From positions 186,001-250,000 of the forward strand of contig NZ_NKYE01000008.1 of assembly GCF_002262875.1 (NCBI RefSeq): a stretch of DNA of 64,000 nt, written 5' to 3'. The notes below the pieces were generated by a model. That model searched no databases and had not been told where the DNA came from. It saw nothing but the letters and a program-made list of their open reading frames with translations. Position numbers and translations under genes: made by a program. Numbering within the stretch: position 1 is the stretch's first letter; every line of letters begins with the position of its first letter. This document shows, in pieces, positions 49,441 through 58,670 of the stretch. Origin of the DNA: Amycolatopsis antarctica. Lineage in GTDB: Bacteria; Actinomycetota; Actinomycetes; Mycobacteriales; Pseudonocardiaceae.

Positions 49441-49938
49441 TCTCTGCCGTCTCGGGGATCGGGGGTGGGGTGGGCGGGGAACGCGGATGGTGATGCCGGG
49501 AGGCCCCGGCCACGGTGTTTCGGGGGTGACGTCGTGGCCGGGACTGCGCCTGCCGGGTTTCCTGCTCGGGGTTCGGTGTTCGGGGCTTCTCGTCGTGCGG
49601 TTGGAACGTTCGGCCGGTCGGGTCCGGCTCCGCCTCGGGGCGGCGGAGGAATCCGCGGCGGGGACCGCGCATCCACACCATGAACGTCGAACATCGGCGC
49701 CGAAGTGTTAACCCCTCACGGGAATTCCTTCGCCCGGCGGCGTGTCGGCGTCGCCGGGCGGCGTGTCGGCGTTACGCCGCACCGGTCACCCGGATACCAC
49801 ACGACGTCACGACGACGACCCGACCGTCCACAGTGGACTGAACGACCCGGCGGGCACGGGGACGGCGTCAATCCCACGACCGGAGCAATCGTTGCGGGAC
49901 AATCGCGAACGCCACACCCATCCGGCGAAGGGAACAGC
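49441..49938. other. 498-bp gap with hairpin and direct repeat
   Basis: No gene is supported. CGCCCGGCG/CGCCGGGCG (49731-49760, 12-nt loop) can form a hairpin, and GGCGGCGTGTCGGCG occurs twice in direct order around it (from about 49737 and 49758). The last 80 bp hold the leader of the lipoprotein gene. Confidence 0.5.
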
Positions 49939-50478
49939 GTGTCCGAGACGGGACCCATCACCGGACGTACCGCGCTGCTGGTCTCCGCCTGCGCCGCCGG
50001 GCTGCTGCTGGCCGGATGCGCCGGGGAGCCCGCCGCCGCACCCGCCACTCCCCCGGCACCGGCCACGACCTCCGCGGCACCGGCCGGGGCGAGCTCGCCG
50101 GCCACGCTGCCACCCGTCCCGGGCGCGGCGGGCGACACGCCGGAACCCGGCCCGCCGCCCGCCGGTGAGCAGGCACCGCCACCGGCCGGAGACGGCCCCG
50201 CGCCCTCGGCGGACTGCGGCACGGTGACGGCGGCGAGCGGACTGACGTTGCAGGTGCTGGGCGGTGACACGGGCTCGGCACCGTGCGAGGAGGCGACCCG
50301 CGTGGTGCGGCAGTTCCACGAGCGCATCGCGGGCCGGCAGGCCGCGGGCTCGGACGAGCCGGCGACCGGCAGCGTGGAGGGCTGGGACTGCGTGTCCGGC
50401 CCGCCGTCCGCGCAGGGTGGCACCTCCTGCGGCAAGGGCACCCTGACCGTCCTCGCCGCGGTCGTCCCGGCCGAATGA
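49939..50478 (+). CDS. Small Pro/Ala-rich lipoprotein
   Basis: A 179-residue lipoprotein. The signal peptide contains LLVSACAAGLLLAGCAG with the lipobox LAGC, followed by a Pro/Ala/Thr linker of about 75 residues and a small domain of about 90 residues with four Cys (ADCGTV, APCEEA, WDCVSG, TSCGKG), probably two disulfides. The GTG at 49939 follows GAAGGGAA. No family is recognised. Its location outside the membrane is certain from the lipobox; the role is unknown. Confidence 0.75.
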   Translation: MSETGPITGRTALLVSACAAGLLLAGCAGEPAAAPATPPAPATTSAAPAGASSPATLPPVPGAAGDTPEPGPPPAGEQAPPPAGDGPAPSADCGTVTAASGLTLQVLGGDTGSAPCEEATRVVRQFHERIAGRQAAGSDEPATGSVEGWDCVSGPPSAQGGTSCGKGTLTVLAAVVPAE

Positions 50479-50500
50479 AACGCGCGAGGCGGCCTGGTGC

Positions 50501-52219
50501 TCAGCCCTTGAGCCGCGGGAAGTCCTCCTCGCGGAACTCTCCCTCGGTGCGCTCGCCCTTCGCGTTCTCCCGTCCGCGCAGCTCCACCCGGCGGATCTTG
50601 CCGGAGATCGTCTTGGGCAGTTCGGCGAACTCGAGCCTGCGGACGCGCTTGTAGGCCGCCAGGTTCTCGCGGCAGAAGGTGAGGATGCTCAGTGCGGTGT
50701 CGGCGTCCGGCCGGTGACCGCTCGCCAGCACCACGTAGGCCTTCGGCACCGACAGCCGGATCGGATCCGGACCGGGCACCACCGCGGCCTCGGCGACGGC
50801 CTCGTGTTCGAGCAGCACGCTCTCCAGCTCGAACGGTGAGATCCGGTAGTCGGACGCCTTGAAGACGTCGTCGGTCCGGCCGACGTAGGTGATGTACCCG
50901 CGCTCGTCCACGGAACCGACGTCGCCGGTGTGGTAGTAGCCGCCCTCGAAGGCGGCGGCGGTGCGCTCCTCGTCGTCGGCGTAGTCGACCATCAGCCCGA
51001 CCGGCCGGCGGGTCAGGTCCAGGCAGATCTCGCCCTCCTGCCCCGGCTCACCGGTGGCGGGATCGAGCAGCGCGACGGTGAAGCCCGGCAGCGCACGGCC
51101 CATCGATCCCGGGACGACGTCCTGCCCGGGCGTGTTGGCGATCTGCACGCTGGTCTCGGTCTGGCCGAAGCCGTCCCGGATGGTGACTCCCCAGGACTTG
51201 CGGACCTGCTCGATCACCTCGGGGTTCAACGGCTCCCCCGCCCCGACCACCTTCTGCGGCGGCGTGCGCAGAGCGCTCAGGTCGGCCTGGATGAGCATGC
51301 GCCACACCGTCGGCGGCGCACAGAAACTGGTCACCCCGCAACGGTCCATCTGACCCATCAGCGCGATCGGGTCGAATCGGCCGTAGTTGTACAGGAACAC
51401 CGTCGCCTCGGCGTTCCACGGAGCGAACACGTTGCTCCAGGCGTGTTTCGCCCAGCCCGGCGACGAGATGTTCAGGTGCACGTCGCCCGGTTCGAGGCCA
51501 ATCCAGTACATTGTGGACAGATGGCCGACGGGGTACGAGACCTGCGTGTGCCGGACGAGTTTCGGTTGCGCCGTCGTACCCGAGGTGAAGTACAGCAGCA
51601 ACGGGTCGGTGGCCGCGCTCGGGCCATCCGCGGTGAACCCGGCCTCCGCCTGGTAGGAGTCGGAGTAGGAGAGCCAGCCGTCGACGGCCTCGCCGACCAC
51701 GATCCTTGTGTAGTCACCCTCGACCTCGGCGAACTTCTCCGCGTCGGCCGAGCCGACCACCACGTGCGCGGCGGCACCGCGCTCGACACGGTCACGCAGA
51801 TCGACGGGACCGAGCAGGGTGGACGCGGGGATGATCACAGCGCCGAGTTTGATCGCCGCCAGGATCGTCTCCCAGAGTTCACCCTGGTTGCCCAGCATCA
51901 GGATGAGCCGGTCGCCGCGGGTGACACCGTTGCGCCGCAGCCAGTTCGCCACCTGGTCCGACCGGCGCGACATCTCGGGGAACGTCCACCGGTTCTCGGT
52001 GCCGTCCTCCTCGACGATCCACAGCGCGTACCGCTCGGCGTTGGCCGGGTCGCGGGCGATCTCGTCGAACCAGTCGATGGCCCAGTTGAACTCCTCGAAC
52101 CGCGGCCAGTCGAACTCGCGCACAGCGGTGTCATAGTCCATCCGGTGGGCCAGCAGATGGTCCCGCGCTTCCCGGAACCGCTGGTGCGCTCCTGCCGACG
52201 TCGCAGCGTCATTGCTCAC
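50501..52219 (-). CDS. AMP-binding acyl-CoA synthetase (medium-chain/ACSM-like)
   Basis: A 572-residue adenylate-forming ligase. ATP motif LYFTSGTTAQPKLVRHT, the A5 motif GFGQTETS, YHTGDVG, YVGRTDDVFKASDYRISPFE and the catalytic Lys in LPKTISGKIRRVELR are all present. The plan and length match medium-chain or benzoate-type acyl-CoA synthetases. It ends 22 bp from the lipoprotein stop. Its start is 45 bp after the crotonase stop, and the two form an operon for activation and processing of an unsaturated or aromatic acid. Confidence 0.9.
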   Translation of the reverse strand: MSNDAATSAGAHQRFREARDHLLAHRMDYDTAVREFDWPRFEEFNWAIDWFDEIARDPANAERYALWIVEEDGTENRWTFPEMSRRSDQVANWLRRNGVTRGDRLILMLGNQGELWETILAAIKLGAVIIPASTLLGPVDLRDRVERGAAAHVVVGSADAEKFAEVEGDYTRIVVGEAVDGWLSYSDSYQAEAGFTADGPSAATDPLLLYFTSGTTAQPKLVRHTQVSYPVGHLSTMYWIGLEPGDVHLNISSPGWAKHAWSNVFAPWNAEATVFLYNYGRFDPIALMGQMDRCGVTSFCAPPTVWRMLIQADLSALRTPPQKVVGAGEPLNPEVIEQVRKSWGVTIRDGFGQTETSVQIANTPGQDVVPGSMGRALPGFTVALLDPATGEPGQEGEICLDLTRRPVGLMVDYADDEERTAAAFEGGYYHTGDVGSVDERGYITYVGRTDDVFKASDYRISPFELESVLLEHEAVAEAAVVPGPDPIRLSVPKAYVVLASGHRPDADTALSILTFCRENLAAYKRVRRLEFAELPKTISGKIRRVELRGRENAKGERTEGEFREEDFPRLKG

Positions 52220-52264
52220 GATGGCCTCCTCGTCCGCTCGCCTGCCGGTGTCCGGACCGGCCGC

Positions 52265-53116
52265 TCACTCGCCCTTGTACTCGGGTGCGCGCCGTTCCAT
52301 GAATGCTTGTACCGCCTCGGCGAGGTCCTTGCTCGGCATGAACGCGGAGTTCCACGCCGCGACGTACCGCAGACCGGCCGCGACCTGCTGCTCGGTGTTG
52401 ACCGACAGCACGTCCTTGACGCCGCGCACGACCAGCGGCGGATTGGCGGCGATCTCGGCCGCCATCTCGCGGGCGGCGGCCAGCACGGACTCCTGGTCGT
52501 CGTAGACGTGGTTGACCAGGCCGATCCGCTCGGCACGCGCGGCGTCGATGTCCTTGCCGGTCAGGGCGAGCTCGCGCAGGTTGCCCTCACCGATGATGCC
52601 GCCGAGGCGTTGCAGGCTGCCCAGGTCGGCGACGATGGCGACCTTGACCTCACGGACACTGAACTTGGCCTCGGCGCTGGCGAGCCGGATGTCCGCGGCA
52701 CTGATCACGTCCACGCCGCCACCGATGCACCAGCCGGAGACCGCCGCGATGACGGGCGTGCGGATGGCGGCGATGGAGGACACCGCGTCCTGCAGCGACC
52801 GGATCTCGTCGAGGAAACCGGTACGTGGCGCGGCGAGCGACTCGCCATGCAGGAACTCCGCCCAGGTCGGCAGCATGGCCGGCAGGTCGAGGCCGTAGGA
52901 GAAGTGGGCACCGCTGCCGGTCACGATGATCGCGCGGACCGCGGGGTCGGCGTCCAGCGTGCGAAAAACCACCGGCAGCTCGCGCCAGAAGTCCGGCCCC
53001 ATGGCGTTGCCCTTGCCCGGGCCGGTCAGCGTCACCTCGGCGACGTGGTCCGCACGGCGCACGGTGAGCGATTTCAGGTCCTGGAGGGCGTCGGCGCTGT
53101 CGGTCATGGCTGCCAT
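52265..53116 (-). CDS. Crotonase-family enzyme, dienoyl-CoA isomerase-like
   Basis: A 283-residue crotonase. The oxyanion loops are GSGAHFSYGLDL and WCIGGGVDVISAADI. The acid residues typical of delta3,5-delta2,4-dienoyl-CoA isomerases (ECH1) are in place: Asp in GGVDV, Glu in SVREVKV and Asp in VADLG. The segment KFSVREVKVAIVADLGSLQR resembles ECH1 more than hydratases. It would isomerise dienoyl-CoA in degradation of unsaturated fatty acids. It is followed directly by an acyl-CoA synthetase. Confidence 0.85.
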   Translation of the reverse strand: MAAMTDSADALQDLKSLTVRRADHVAEVTLTGPGKGNAMGPDFWRELPVVFRTLDADPAVRAIIVTGSGAHFSYGLDLPAMLPTWAEFLHGESLAAPRTGFLDEIRSLQDAVSSIAAIRTPVIAAVSGWCIGGGVDVISAADIRLASAEAKFSVREVKVAIVADLGSLQRLGGIIGEGNLRELALTGKDIDAARAERIGLVNHVYDDQESVLAAAREMAAEIAANPPLVVRGVKDVLSVNTEQQVAAGLRYVAAWNSAFMPSKDLAEAVQAFMERRAPEYKGE

Positions 53117-53275
53117 CTTCACCCATGCCGTTGACCGCGTGCCAGTGCGTCCCCTCCGCACCGCGCTCACGCTGCGTGCGGTGACCGGCTCTCACCCGGT
53201 GGTGTACCGATGTCGGGGACGGATGGTTTGCTGGTACCCGACGATCAACGTCTCGCGGCAGGAAGGGCGGTGCGC

Positions 53276-54160
53276 ATGGCCTCGGCGAACGCGACGGTCA
53301 CGGAGGACAGGATCCCGGCCGGCCACGAGCGCGGGCGGCGCGGGCGTCCGCGCCCGATCGAACTCGCCGGATCGTTCGACTTCGGCGGGCACCGGCTCGC
53401 CTACACCGAGTTCGGCTCGGGCGACCGGGTCGTCGTCCTGACGCACGGGATCATGTTCACCCGGCGGATGCACGCGCCGCTGGCGCGCAAGCTGGCGGCG
53501 GACGGCTTCCGGGTAGTCACCCTGGACCTGCTGGGCCACGGTGAATCGGACCGTCCGGTGGAGTCCTGGCGGTACTCGATGCCCGCGTTCGCCGAGCAGA
53601 CGCTGGCGCTGTTCGACCACCTCGGCATCGAGCGTGCGGTGCTGGGCGGCACCTCGCTGGGTGCCAACGTCGCGCTGGAGGTCTCGGTGACCGCGCCCGA
53701 GCGGCTGCACGGGATGGTCGTCGAGATGCCGGTGCTGGACAACGCTATCGTCGCCGGCCTGCTCATCTTCGCGCCGCTGCTGTTCGCGGCCCGCTTCCTG
53801 CCGGTGACCGTGCAGGGCGTCGCCGCCGCCGCGCACCTGGTGCCGCACGGCAACCAGTGGGTGGACGTCGTCACCGACACCCTGGACCAGCAGCCGGAAC
53901 CGATGGCAGCGCTGCTGCACGGCGTGCTGTTCGGCCGGGTCGCGCCGCCCAAGTCCGTCCGCAAGCGAATCGACGTGCCAGCACTGGTCATCGGCCACCA
54001 GCGCGATCCGATCCACCCGTTCGGCGATGCCGACAGCCTGGCCGCCGACCTGCCCAGAGCCGAGTTCCTGCAGGCCCGCAGCCCGGTCGAACTGCGCTTC
54101 GATCCCGGCAGGCTCACCGAGGCGATCTGCGACTTCGCTCAGCGCTGCTACCCGCGCTGA
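53276..54160 (+). CDS. Alpha/beta hydrolase
   Basis: A 294-residue hydrolase with the nucleophile motif GGTSLGAN near residue 125 (Ser), HGIMFTRRM oxyanion region and LDLLGHGESDRP. A catalytic Asp is likely in VIGHQRDPIHP; the terminal His is not obvious in that region. The ATG at 53276 follows GGAAGGG. The substrate is unknown, perhaps an ester or epoxide. It converges on cysG and overlaps its end by 13 bp. Confidence 0.87.
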   Translation: MASANATVTEDRIPAGHERGRRGRPRPIELAGSFDFGGHRLAYTEFGSGDRVVVLTHGIMFTRRMHAPLARKLAADGFRVVTLDLLGHGESDRPVESWRYSMPAFAEQTLALFDHLGIERAVLGGTSLGANVALEVSVTAPERLHGMVVEMPVLDNAIVAGLLIFAPLLFAARFLPVTVQGVAAAAHLVPHGNQWVDVVTDTLDQQPEPMAALLHGVLFGRVAPPKSVRKRIDVPALVIGHQRDPIHPFGDADSLAADLPRAEFLQARSPVELRFDPGRLTEAICDFAQRCYPR

Positions 54161-55383
54161 GCCGCCTGCGCGAGTCCGGCCACCGGCCCGATGACGATGA
54201 TGGCGGGCGGTCGTACCCCGGCGTCCCGGCAGTCGGTGGCGACCGACGCGAGGGTGGAGCGCAGTACGCGCTGCGAACGCATGGTGCCGTCCTGCACGAC
54301 GGCGACCGGGGTGTCGGCGGGACGGCCACCGCCGCGTAGCGCCTCGGCGAAGCTGTCGATCCGGTCGACGCCCATCATCAGCACGAGGGTCCCGCGCATG
54401 CGCCCGAGCAGGTCCCAGTCAACCAGGGACTGCTCGTGGCCGGGCGGCAGGTGACCGGAGACCACCACGACCTCGTGCGCGACGCCCCGGTGGGTCACCG
54501 GCACATCGGCGAGCGCCGGCACCGCGAACGCGCTGGTGACACCCGGGACGACCGTCACCGGCACGCCGGCCTCCGCGCAGGCGAGCACCTCCTCGAAGCC
54601 ACGGCCGAAGACGTACGGGTCACCGCCCTTGAGCCGCACCACGAACTTGCCCGCCCGTGCCCGGTCGATCAGCGTGGAGTTGATCACGTCCTGGGCCGCG
54701 GCCCGGCCGTACGGGATCTTCGCGGCGTCGACGATCTCGACCTGCGGAGCGAGCTCGTCGAGCAGTTCCCTCGGGCCGAGCCGGTCCGTCACCACCACAT
54801 CGGCCCTCGCGAGCAGCCGCCTGCCGCGGACGGTGATCAGGTCGGGGTCGCCGGGGCCACCGCCGACCAGCGCGACCCCGCCGGATTCGGCCGCGAAGCG
54901 CGCCTGCTCGCCGGGATCGGCGAGGGCCCCGTCCCGGAGGGCGTCCAGCACGCCGTCCCGGACCGTCGCCGACCGGCGCGGTGTTCCACCGGAGAGGACA
55001 CCGACGAGCAGGCCGTCGTGCGTGCCGGAAGCCGGGGTGACCGCGCTGCCGCGGGTACCGTCGTCGGCCCGGACGCAGAACACCCGGGACCGTTCCGCCT
55101 CGGCGCACACCGCTTCGTTGACCCCGGTGTCGTCCGTGCACGCCAGTGCGTACCAGGCGCCGGCCAGATCGCCGTCGGCATAGGAACGGCGGTGCCAGAC
55201 GATCTCGCCCGCGTCGGCCATGCCCCCCACCGAGGGCGTCGACTCCGGCGACACGAGCTCGACCCTGGCGCCGGCGGCGACGAGCCTCGGCAGCCGCCGC
55301 TGGGCCACGGAGCCGCCACCGACCACGACGACCCGCCGTCCGGCGAGGTCGAGTCCGACAAGGTAGTGCTGCTCGTGCGACAT
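54148..55383 (-). CDS. cysG: Siroheme synthase CysG (precorrin-2 dehydrogenase and uroporphyrinogen methyltransferase)
   Basis: A 411-residue fused enzyme. The N-terminal domain (about 1-155) has the NAD site VVVVGGGSVAQRRLPRL and acts as precorrin-2 dehydrogenase and chelatase. The C-terminal SUMT domain holds VGGGPGDPDLITVRGRRLL, VVRLKGGDPYVFGRGFEE and VPGVTSAFAVPALADVPVTH. It makes siroheme from uroporphyrinogen III for sulfite and nitrite reductases. The ATG gives MSHEQHYLVG; another ATG four codons upstream is possible. Confidence 0.95.
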   Translation of the reverse strand: MSHEQHYLVGLDLAGRRVVVVGGGSVAQRRLPRLVAAGARVELVSPESTPSVGGMADAGEIVWHRRSYADGDLAGAWYALACTDDTGVNEAVCAEAERSRVFCVRADDGTRGSAVTPASGTHDGLLVGVLSGGTPRRSATVRDGVLDALRDGALADPGEQARFAAESGGVALVGGGPGDPDLITVRGRRLLARADVVVTDRLGPRELLDELAPQVEIVDAAKIPYGRAAAQDVINSTLIDRARAGKFVVRLKGGDPYVFGRGFEEVLACAEAGVPVTVVPGVTSAFAVPALADVPVTHRGVAHEVVVVSGHLPPGHEQSLVDWDLLGRMRGTLVLMMGVDRIDSFAEALRGGGRPADTPVAVVQDGTMRSQRVLRSTLASVATDCRDAGVRPPAIIVIGPVAGLAQAAQRG

Positions 55384-55409
55384 GGCGTCCAGCATGCCGC
55401 CCCGGACGA

Positions 55410-55829
55410 TCAGCCGCGCAGCAGGGCGAGCAGTTCGGCCTGCTCGAACATCGTCGCCGTGTCGATCGCCGAGGGCGTGCCCGCCGCGGGATCGGCGCCG
55501 CCCGCGAGCAGGACGGTGACGACCTCCCGCTCCGCCTTGAAGACGGCGCCCGCCAGCGGGCTCTGACCGCGGTCGTTGAGCCTGTTCACCTCGGCGCTCC
55601 GCTCCACCAGCGCACGGACGGCGGCCGGGTGCCCGTGGTAGGCGGCCAGCATGACCAGTGTGTCGCCGGAGTCGTTGGTCAGGTTCACCGGGATCCCGGC
55701 GTCGACGTAGGCCGCGAGGCTCTCGGCGTCTCCGGTGCGGGCGAAGCCGAACACCTTGGCCCACAAGGCGAGCAGCTCCGCGTCGGGCTCGGCAGCGGGG
55801 TCGCCGGGGTCGCCGGGATTGACGCTCAT
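55410..55829 (-). CDS. Ankyrin-repeat protein, small
   Basis: A 139-residue protein with three ankyrin repeats: VFGFARTGDAESLAAYVDAG, DTLVMLAAYHGHPAAVRALV and DRGQSPLAGAVFKAEREVVT. It probably binds another protein in the cytosol. It precedes cysG by 26 bp on the same strand and may be cotranscribed. Confidence 0.85.
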   Translation of the reverse strand: MSVNPGDPGDPAAEPDAELLALWAKVFGFARTGDAESLAAYVDAGIPVNLTNDSGDTLVMLAAYHGHPAAVRALVERSAEVNRLNDRGQSPLAGAVFKAEREVVTVLLAGGADPAAGTPSAIDTATMFEQAELLALLRG

Positions 55830-55888
55830 CCGGCGATCCTCGCACATCGTGTGGTGGTGGGCGGCGAACGACGCCCACCACCACCCGG

Positions 55889-56137
55889 TCAGTTGCGCAC
55901 GCGTGCCGGGTACGGCAGCAGGGCCATCTCCCTGGCGTTCTTGATCGCCACGGACACCTGCTTCTGTTGCCGGGGAGTCAGTCCGGTGACCCGGCGGGCA
56001 CGGATCTTTCCCCGGTCGGAGATGAACTTGCGCAACAGTTCGACGTCCTTCCAGTCCACTTCGGACACTCCGGCCGCCAGTAGCGGATTGCGCTTGCGCT
56101 TGAACGGCTTCGCGGCGGGCTTGGGCACGGCGCTCAC
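55889..56137 (-). CDS. rpsR: Zinc-free ribosomal protein S18
   Basis: An 82-residue S18 with [40 protein letters not shown] and [18 protein letters not shown]. It lacks the Cys residues of zinc-binding S18, so it is the zinc-independent paralogue used in zinc starvation. The GTG overlaps the rpsN stop (GTGA). It is the last gene of the rpmB-rpmG-rpsN-rpsR operon. Confidence 0.95.
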   Translation of the reverse strand: MSAVPKPAAKPFKRKRNPLLAAGVSEVDWKDVELLRKFISDRGKIRARRVTGLTPRQQKQVSVAIKNAREMALLPYPARVRN

Positions 56138-56439
56138 CAGCTCGACTTGCTGACGCCGGGCAGCTCACCGCGGTGCGCCATCTCGCGCAACCGGACACGG
56201 GACAGGCCGAAGGCCCGATGATAGGCCCTCGGCCTGCCGTCCACGACGTCCCGGTTGCGGATCCGGGTGGGGCTGGCGTCCCTGGGCAGCTTCTGCAACG
56301 CGGACACGGCTGCCTGCTTCTGTTGCCAGGTCGAGCCGGACGCGGCGATGACGGCCTTGAGTTCCGCCCTGCGCTCCGCGTGCCGGGCGGCGATCACCTT
56401 CCGTTGCTCGTTCTTGGCGATCTTGGACTTCTTCGCCAT
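56134..56439 (-). CDS. rpsN: Zinc-free ribosomal protein S14
   Basis: A 101-residue long-form S14 ([57 protein letters not shown]) without the CxxC pairs of the short zinc form. The ATG overlaps the rpmG stop by one base (TGATG). Confidence 0.96.
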   Translation of the reverse strand: MAKKSKIAKNEQRKVIAARHAERRAELKAVIAASGSTWQQKQAAVSALQKLPRDASPTRIRNRDVVDGRPRAYHRAFGLSRVRLREMAHRGELPGVSKSSW

Positions 56440-56603
56440 CAGCGGTCCTCCTTGAAGTCGACATGCCTGCGCGCGATCGGGTCGAACTTGCGCAGCACCA
56501 TGCGATCCGGGTCGTTGCGGCGGTTCTTGCGGGTGACGTAGGTGAACCCGGTGCCCGCCGTGGACCGCAGTTTGATGATCGGGCGAATCTCGTTGCGTGC
56601 CAT
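56439..56603 (-). CDS. rpmG: Zinc-free ribosomal protein L33
   Basis: A 54-residue L33, [34 protein letters not shown] and the end [16 protein letters not shown]. It has no Cys, so it is the non-zinc type. Its ATG is immediately after the rpmB stop. Confidence 0.96.
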   Translation of the reverse strand: MARNEIRPIIKLRSTAGTGFTYVTRKNRRNDPDRMVLRKFDPIARRHVDFKEDR

Positions 56604-56840
56604 CTAGAACTTCACTCCCCGGGCGCGCATCTCCCGCACCACCGCATCGATCCCGCGCTTGTCGATGGTCTTCATCCCGTTGACCGACACCCGCAGCCGG
56701 ACGTGGCGGCCCTCGCCGGGAACCCAGTAGCGGCGGCGCTGCAGATTGGGTTCCCAGCGCCGGGACGTGCGCTGGTGCGAGTGCGAGACCTGTTTGCCGT
56801 ACCCGGGTTTCTTCCCGGTCACCTGGCACACGGCGGACAT
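56604..56840 (-). CDS. rpmB: Ribosomal protein L28, zinc-independent paralogue
   Basis: A 78-residue L28, [20 protein letters not shown] and [18 protein letters not shown]. It has a single Cys and so cannot form the four-Cys zinc site. It is the first gene of its operon, 44 bp from the Zur box. Confidence 0.95.
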   Translation of the reverse strand: MSAVCQVTGKKPGYGKQVSHSHQRTSRRWEPNLQRRRYWVPGEGRHVRLRVSVNGMKTIDKRGIDAVVREMRARGVKF

Positions 56841-56883
56841 CCGGCCTCCTTCTTCTCGTGGCACGACCCATCGTCGCGCTAGT

Positions 56884-56904
56884 TGATATTGATAGTCATT
56901 TTCA
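56884..56904. promoter_or_regulatory. Zur box between divergent zinc-starvation operons
   Basis: TGATATTGAT-AGT... is a 21-bp imperfect palindrome with half-sites TGATATTGAT and TGAAAATGAC (other strand), the actinobacterial Zur/Fur pattern. The surrounding 50 bp are strikingly A/T-rich. It lies between rpmB and the CobW/Mrf-like gene and can control both. Confidence 0.85.
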
Positions 56905-56961
56905 TCTACGATAGCAACCTGCCCCTGAAGTCGAAGACCGGCACGAAAGCTGGAGAGCCAC

Positions 56962-58251
56962 GTGACAGACACCCCGCGGGTGCCCCTCGTCCTCATCGCC
57001 GGACTGGCGACCGGACCCTGCGCGACGCTCGCCGACCGGCTGTGCGACGACGATCCCGGCACCGCCGTCGTCCACCACGAGCTGCGCGACATCGAGTCCG
57101 GCGTGGTCCGCAGACGGCTGCGCCTCGGCGGCCGCGATCAGCTCACCGTCCTCGAACTCGCGCACGGCTGCGTCTCCTGCACCCTCCGCGAAGATCTGCT
57201 GCCCCTGCTGCGAACCCTGGCCGGGATTCCCCGGGTGCGCCGCATCGTCGTCCATCTCGACGAGGCGATGGAACCGGAACCGGTGTGCTGGGCCGTGCGC
57301 AACGTGCTGGTCGGCGATCGCCCGGTCATCGAGGACGTCCGGATCGAGGGCGTGCTCGCCGTCCTCGACGCCGCGACCTGGCTGGACGACGTCACCGGCG
57401 ACGAGGTGCTGGCCGAACGCGGCCTGCGGGCGAGCCCCGAGGACGAGCGGACCGTGGCGCAGGTGGCGCTCGCGCAGGCCGAGTTCGCCGACGTCCTCGT
57501 CCACTCCGGCAGTGCCCCCGACGCGTGGACGGCCGCACGGACCGCCGCCGTGCTGGACCGGACAGCGCCGAGTGCGCCGCGGCTGGATCTGGAAACACTG
57601 GACATCGGTGCCATCCGCGCGGCGATTCCAGCGGCCGCCCGCAGAGGTGAGGTCACCGACATGCACGGCCCGCTGCTGCGCGGCGAACCACCACTGCACG
57701 CCGACTGCGGCATCGCCGTACTGCTCTACACCGCCCGCAGGCCCTTCCATCCCGGCAGGCTGCACGAGGCCATCGACGTGCTGCTCGACGGCGTGATCCG
57801 CACCCGGGGCCGGGCCTGGGTGGCCAGCCAGCCGGACACGGCGTTCTGGATCGAGTCCGCGGGCGGTGGCCTCGGCATCGGTCACGCGGGGGCTTGGCTG
57901 GCCGCCGAGGACGGACCGGCCTGGGAGGACGTCTCCCCCGAGCGCAGCGCCCTCGCCGCCTTGCGCTGGGACCCCGAGTTCGGTGACCGCGCGCAGGAAC
58001 TCGTCGTCGTCACCGGGCACGCCACCCCGGAGGAGGTGGGCTCGGCGCTGGACGCCGCTCTGCTGACCGACAACGAACTCGGTGGTGGTCCCACGGCCTG
58101 GCTCGCCTATCCCGACCCGTTCGGAGACTGGCACGAGGAACCCTGCGAGGACAACGACGTCCCGGCCGACCGGCACGACGCCCAGGTCGCCCCGGCTACG
58201 GAAGGACCCCACGGCGAATCCCGTGGCGGAGAAGGAAAGGAACAACAGTGA
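56962..58251 (+). CDS. mrf: CobW/P47K-like protein, probable ribosome hibernation factor Mrf
   Basis: A 429-residue CobW-family protein, first gene right of the Zur box. The metal motif [11 protein letters not shown] is intact, but the P-loop region reads [16 protein letters not shown] without the Lys of GxxGxGKT, so GTP binding is doubtful. A C-terminal CobW domain (about 255-410) is present. In mycobacteria such a protein in the same Zur regulon, Mrf, recruits a hibernation factor to zinc-free ribosomes. It overlaps rpmE2 by GTGA. Confidence 0.7.
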   Translation: MTDTPRVPLVLIAGLATGPCATLADRLCDDDPGTAVVHHELRDIESGVVRRRLRLGGRDQLTVLELAHGCVSCTLREDLLPLLRTLAGIPRVRRIVVHLDEAMEPEPVCWAVRNVLVGDRPVIEDVRIEGVLAVLDAATWLDDVTGDEVLAERGLRASPEDERTVAQVALAQAEFADVLVHSGSAPDAWTAARTAAVLDRTAPSAPRLDLETLDIGAIRAAIPAAARRGEVTDMHGPLLRGEPPLHADCGIAVLLYTARRPFHPGRLHEAIDVLLDGVIRTRGRAWVASQPDTAFWIESAGGGLGIGHAGAWLAAEDGPAWEDVSPERSALAALRWDPEFGDRAQELVVVTGHATPEEVGSALDAALLTDNELGGGPTAWLAYPDPFGDWHEEPCEDNDVPADRHDAQVAPATEGPHGESRGGEGKEQQ

Positions 58252-58511
58252 AACCAGGTATCCATCCCGACTACCACCCGGTGGTCTTCCAGGACTCGTC
58301 CAACGGGGACGCGTTCCTGACCCGGTCCACCATCACCTCGGAGCGGACCGTCCAATGGAGCGACGGCAACACGTATCCGCTCGTGATGGTGGACGTCAGC
58401 GCGTCCTCCCATCCATTCTGGACCGGCGCGAAGCGGGTCATGGACACGGCGGGACGGGTGGAGAAGTTCCACCGGCGCTACGGCAGGCGAGACGGCGGGG
58501 GGTCACGATAA
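58248..58511 (+). CDS. rpmE2: Ribosomal protein L31 type B (zinc-free)
   Basis: An 87-residue L31 of type [21 protein letters not shown] and [20 protein letters not shown]. It lacks the CxxC of type A. It starts at a GTG overlapping the upstream stop, and its stop overlaps the rpmF ATG by one base (TAATG). Confidence 0.96.
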   Translation: MKPGIHPDYHPVVFQDSSNGDAFLTRSTITSERTVQWSDGNTYPLVMVDVSASSHPFWTGAKRVMDTAGRVEKFHRRYGRRDGGGSR

Positions 58512-58669
58512 TGGCCGTACCGAAGCGAAAGCTGTCCCGCAGCAACACCCGCTCACGCCGTGCGCGGTGGAAGGCGGCCGTGCCGGACCTGGTGCCGGTG
58601 ACCGTGGACGGCACCAGGCGTCTCGTGCCACGGCGGCTGGTCGCGTACTACCAGCGCTTCGGTCGCTGA
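58511..58669 (+). CDS. rpmF: Ribosomal protein L32, zinc-free
   Basis: A 52-residue L32, [20 protein letters not shown], without any Cys, and so independent of zinc. It is cotranslated with rpmE2. Confidence 0.95.
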   Translation: MAVPKRKLSRSNTRSRRARWKAAVPDLVPVTVDGTRRLVPRRLVAYYQRFGR

Positions 58670-58670
58670 C

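Noticed and set aside
49076-49697. Minus-strand frames in the gap after pgsA
   Set aside because: Several overlapping Pro/Arg-rich frames exist, none with a start site, family or better codon bias than the 77-aa gene.
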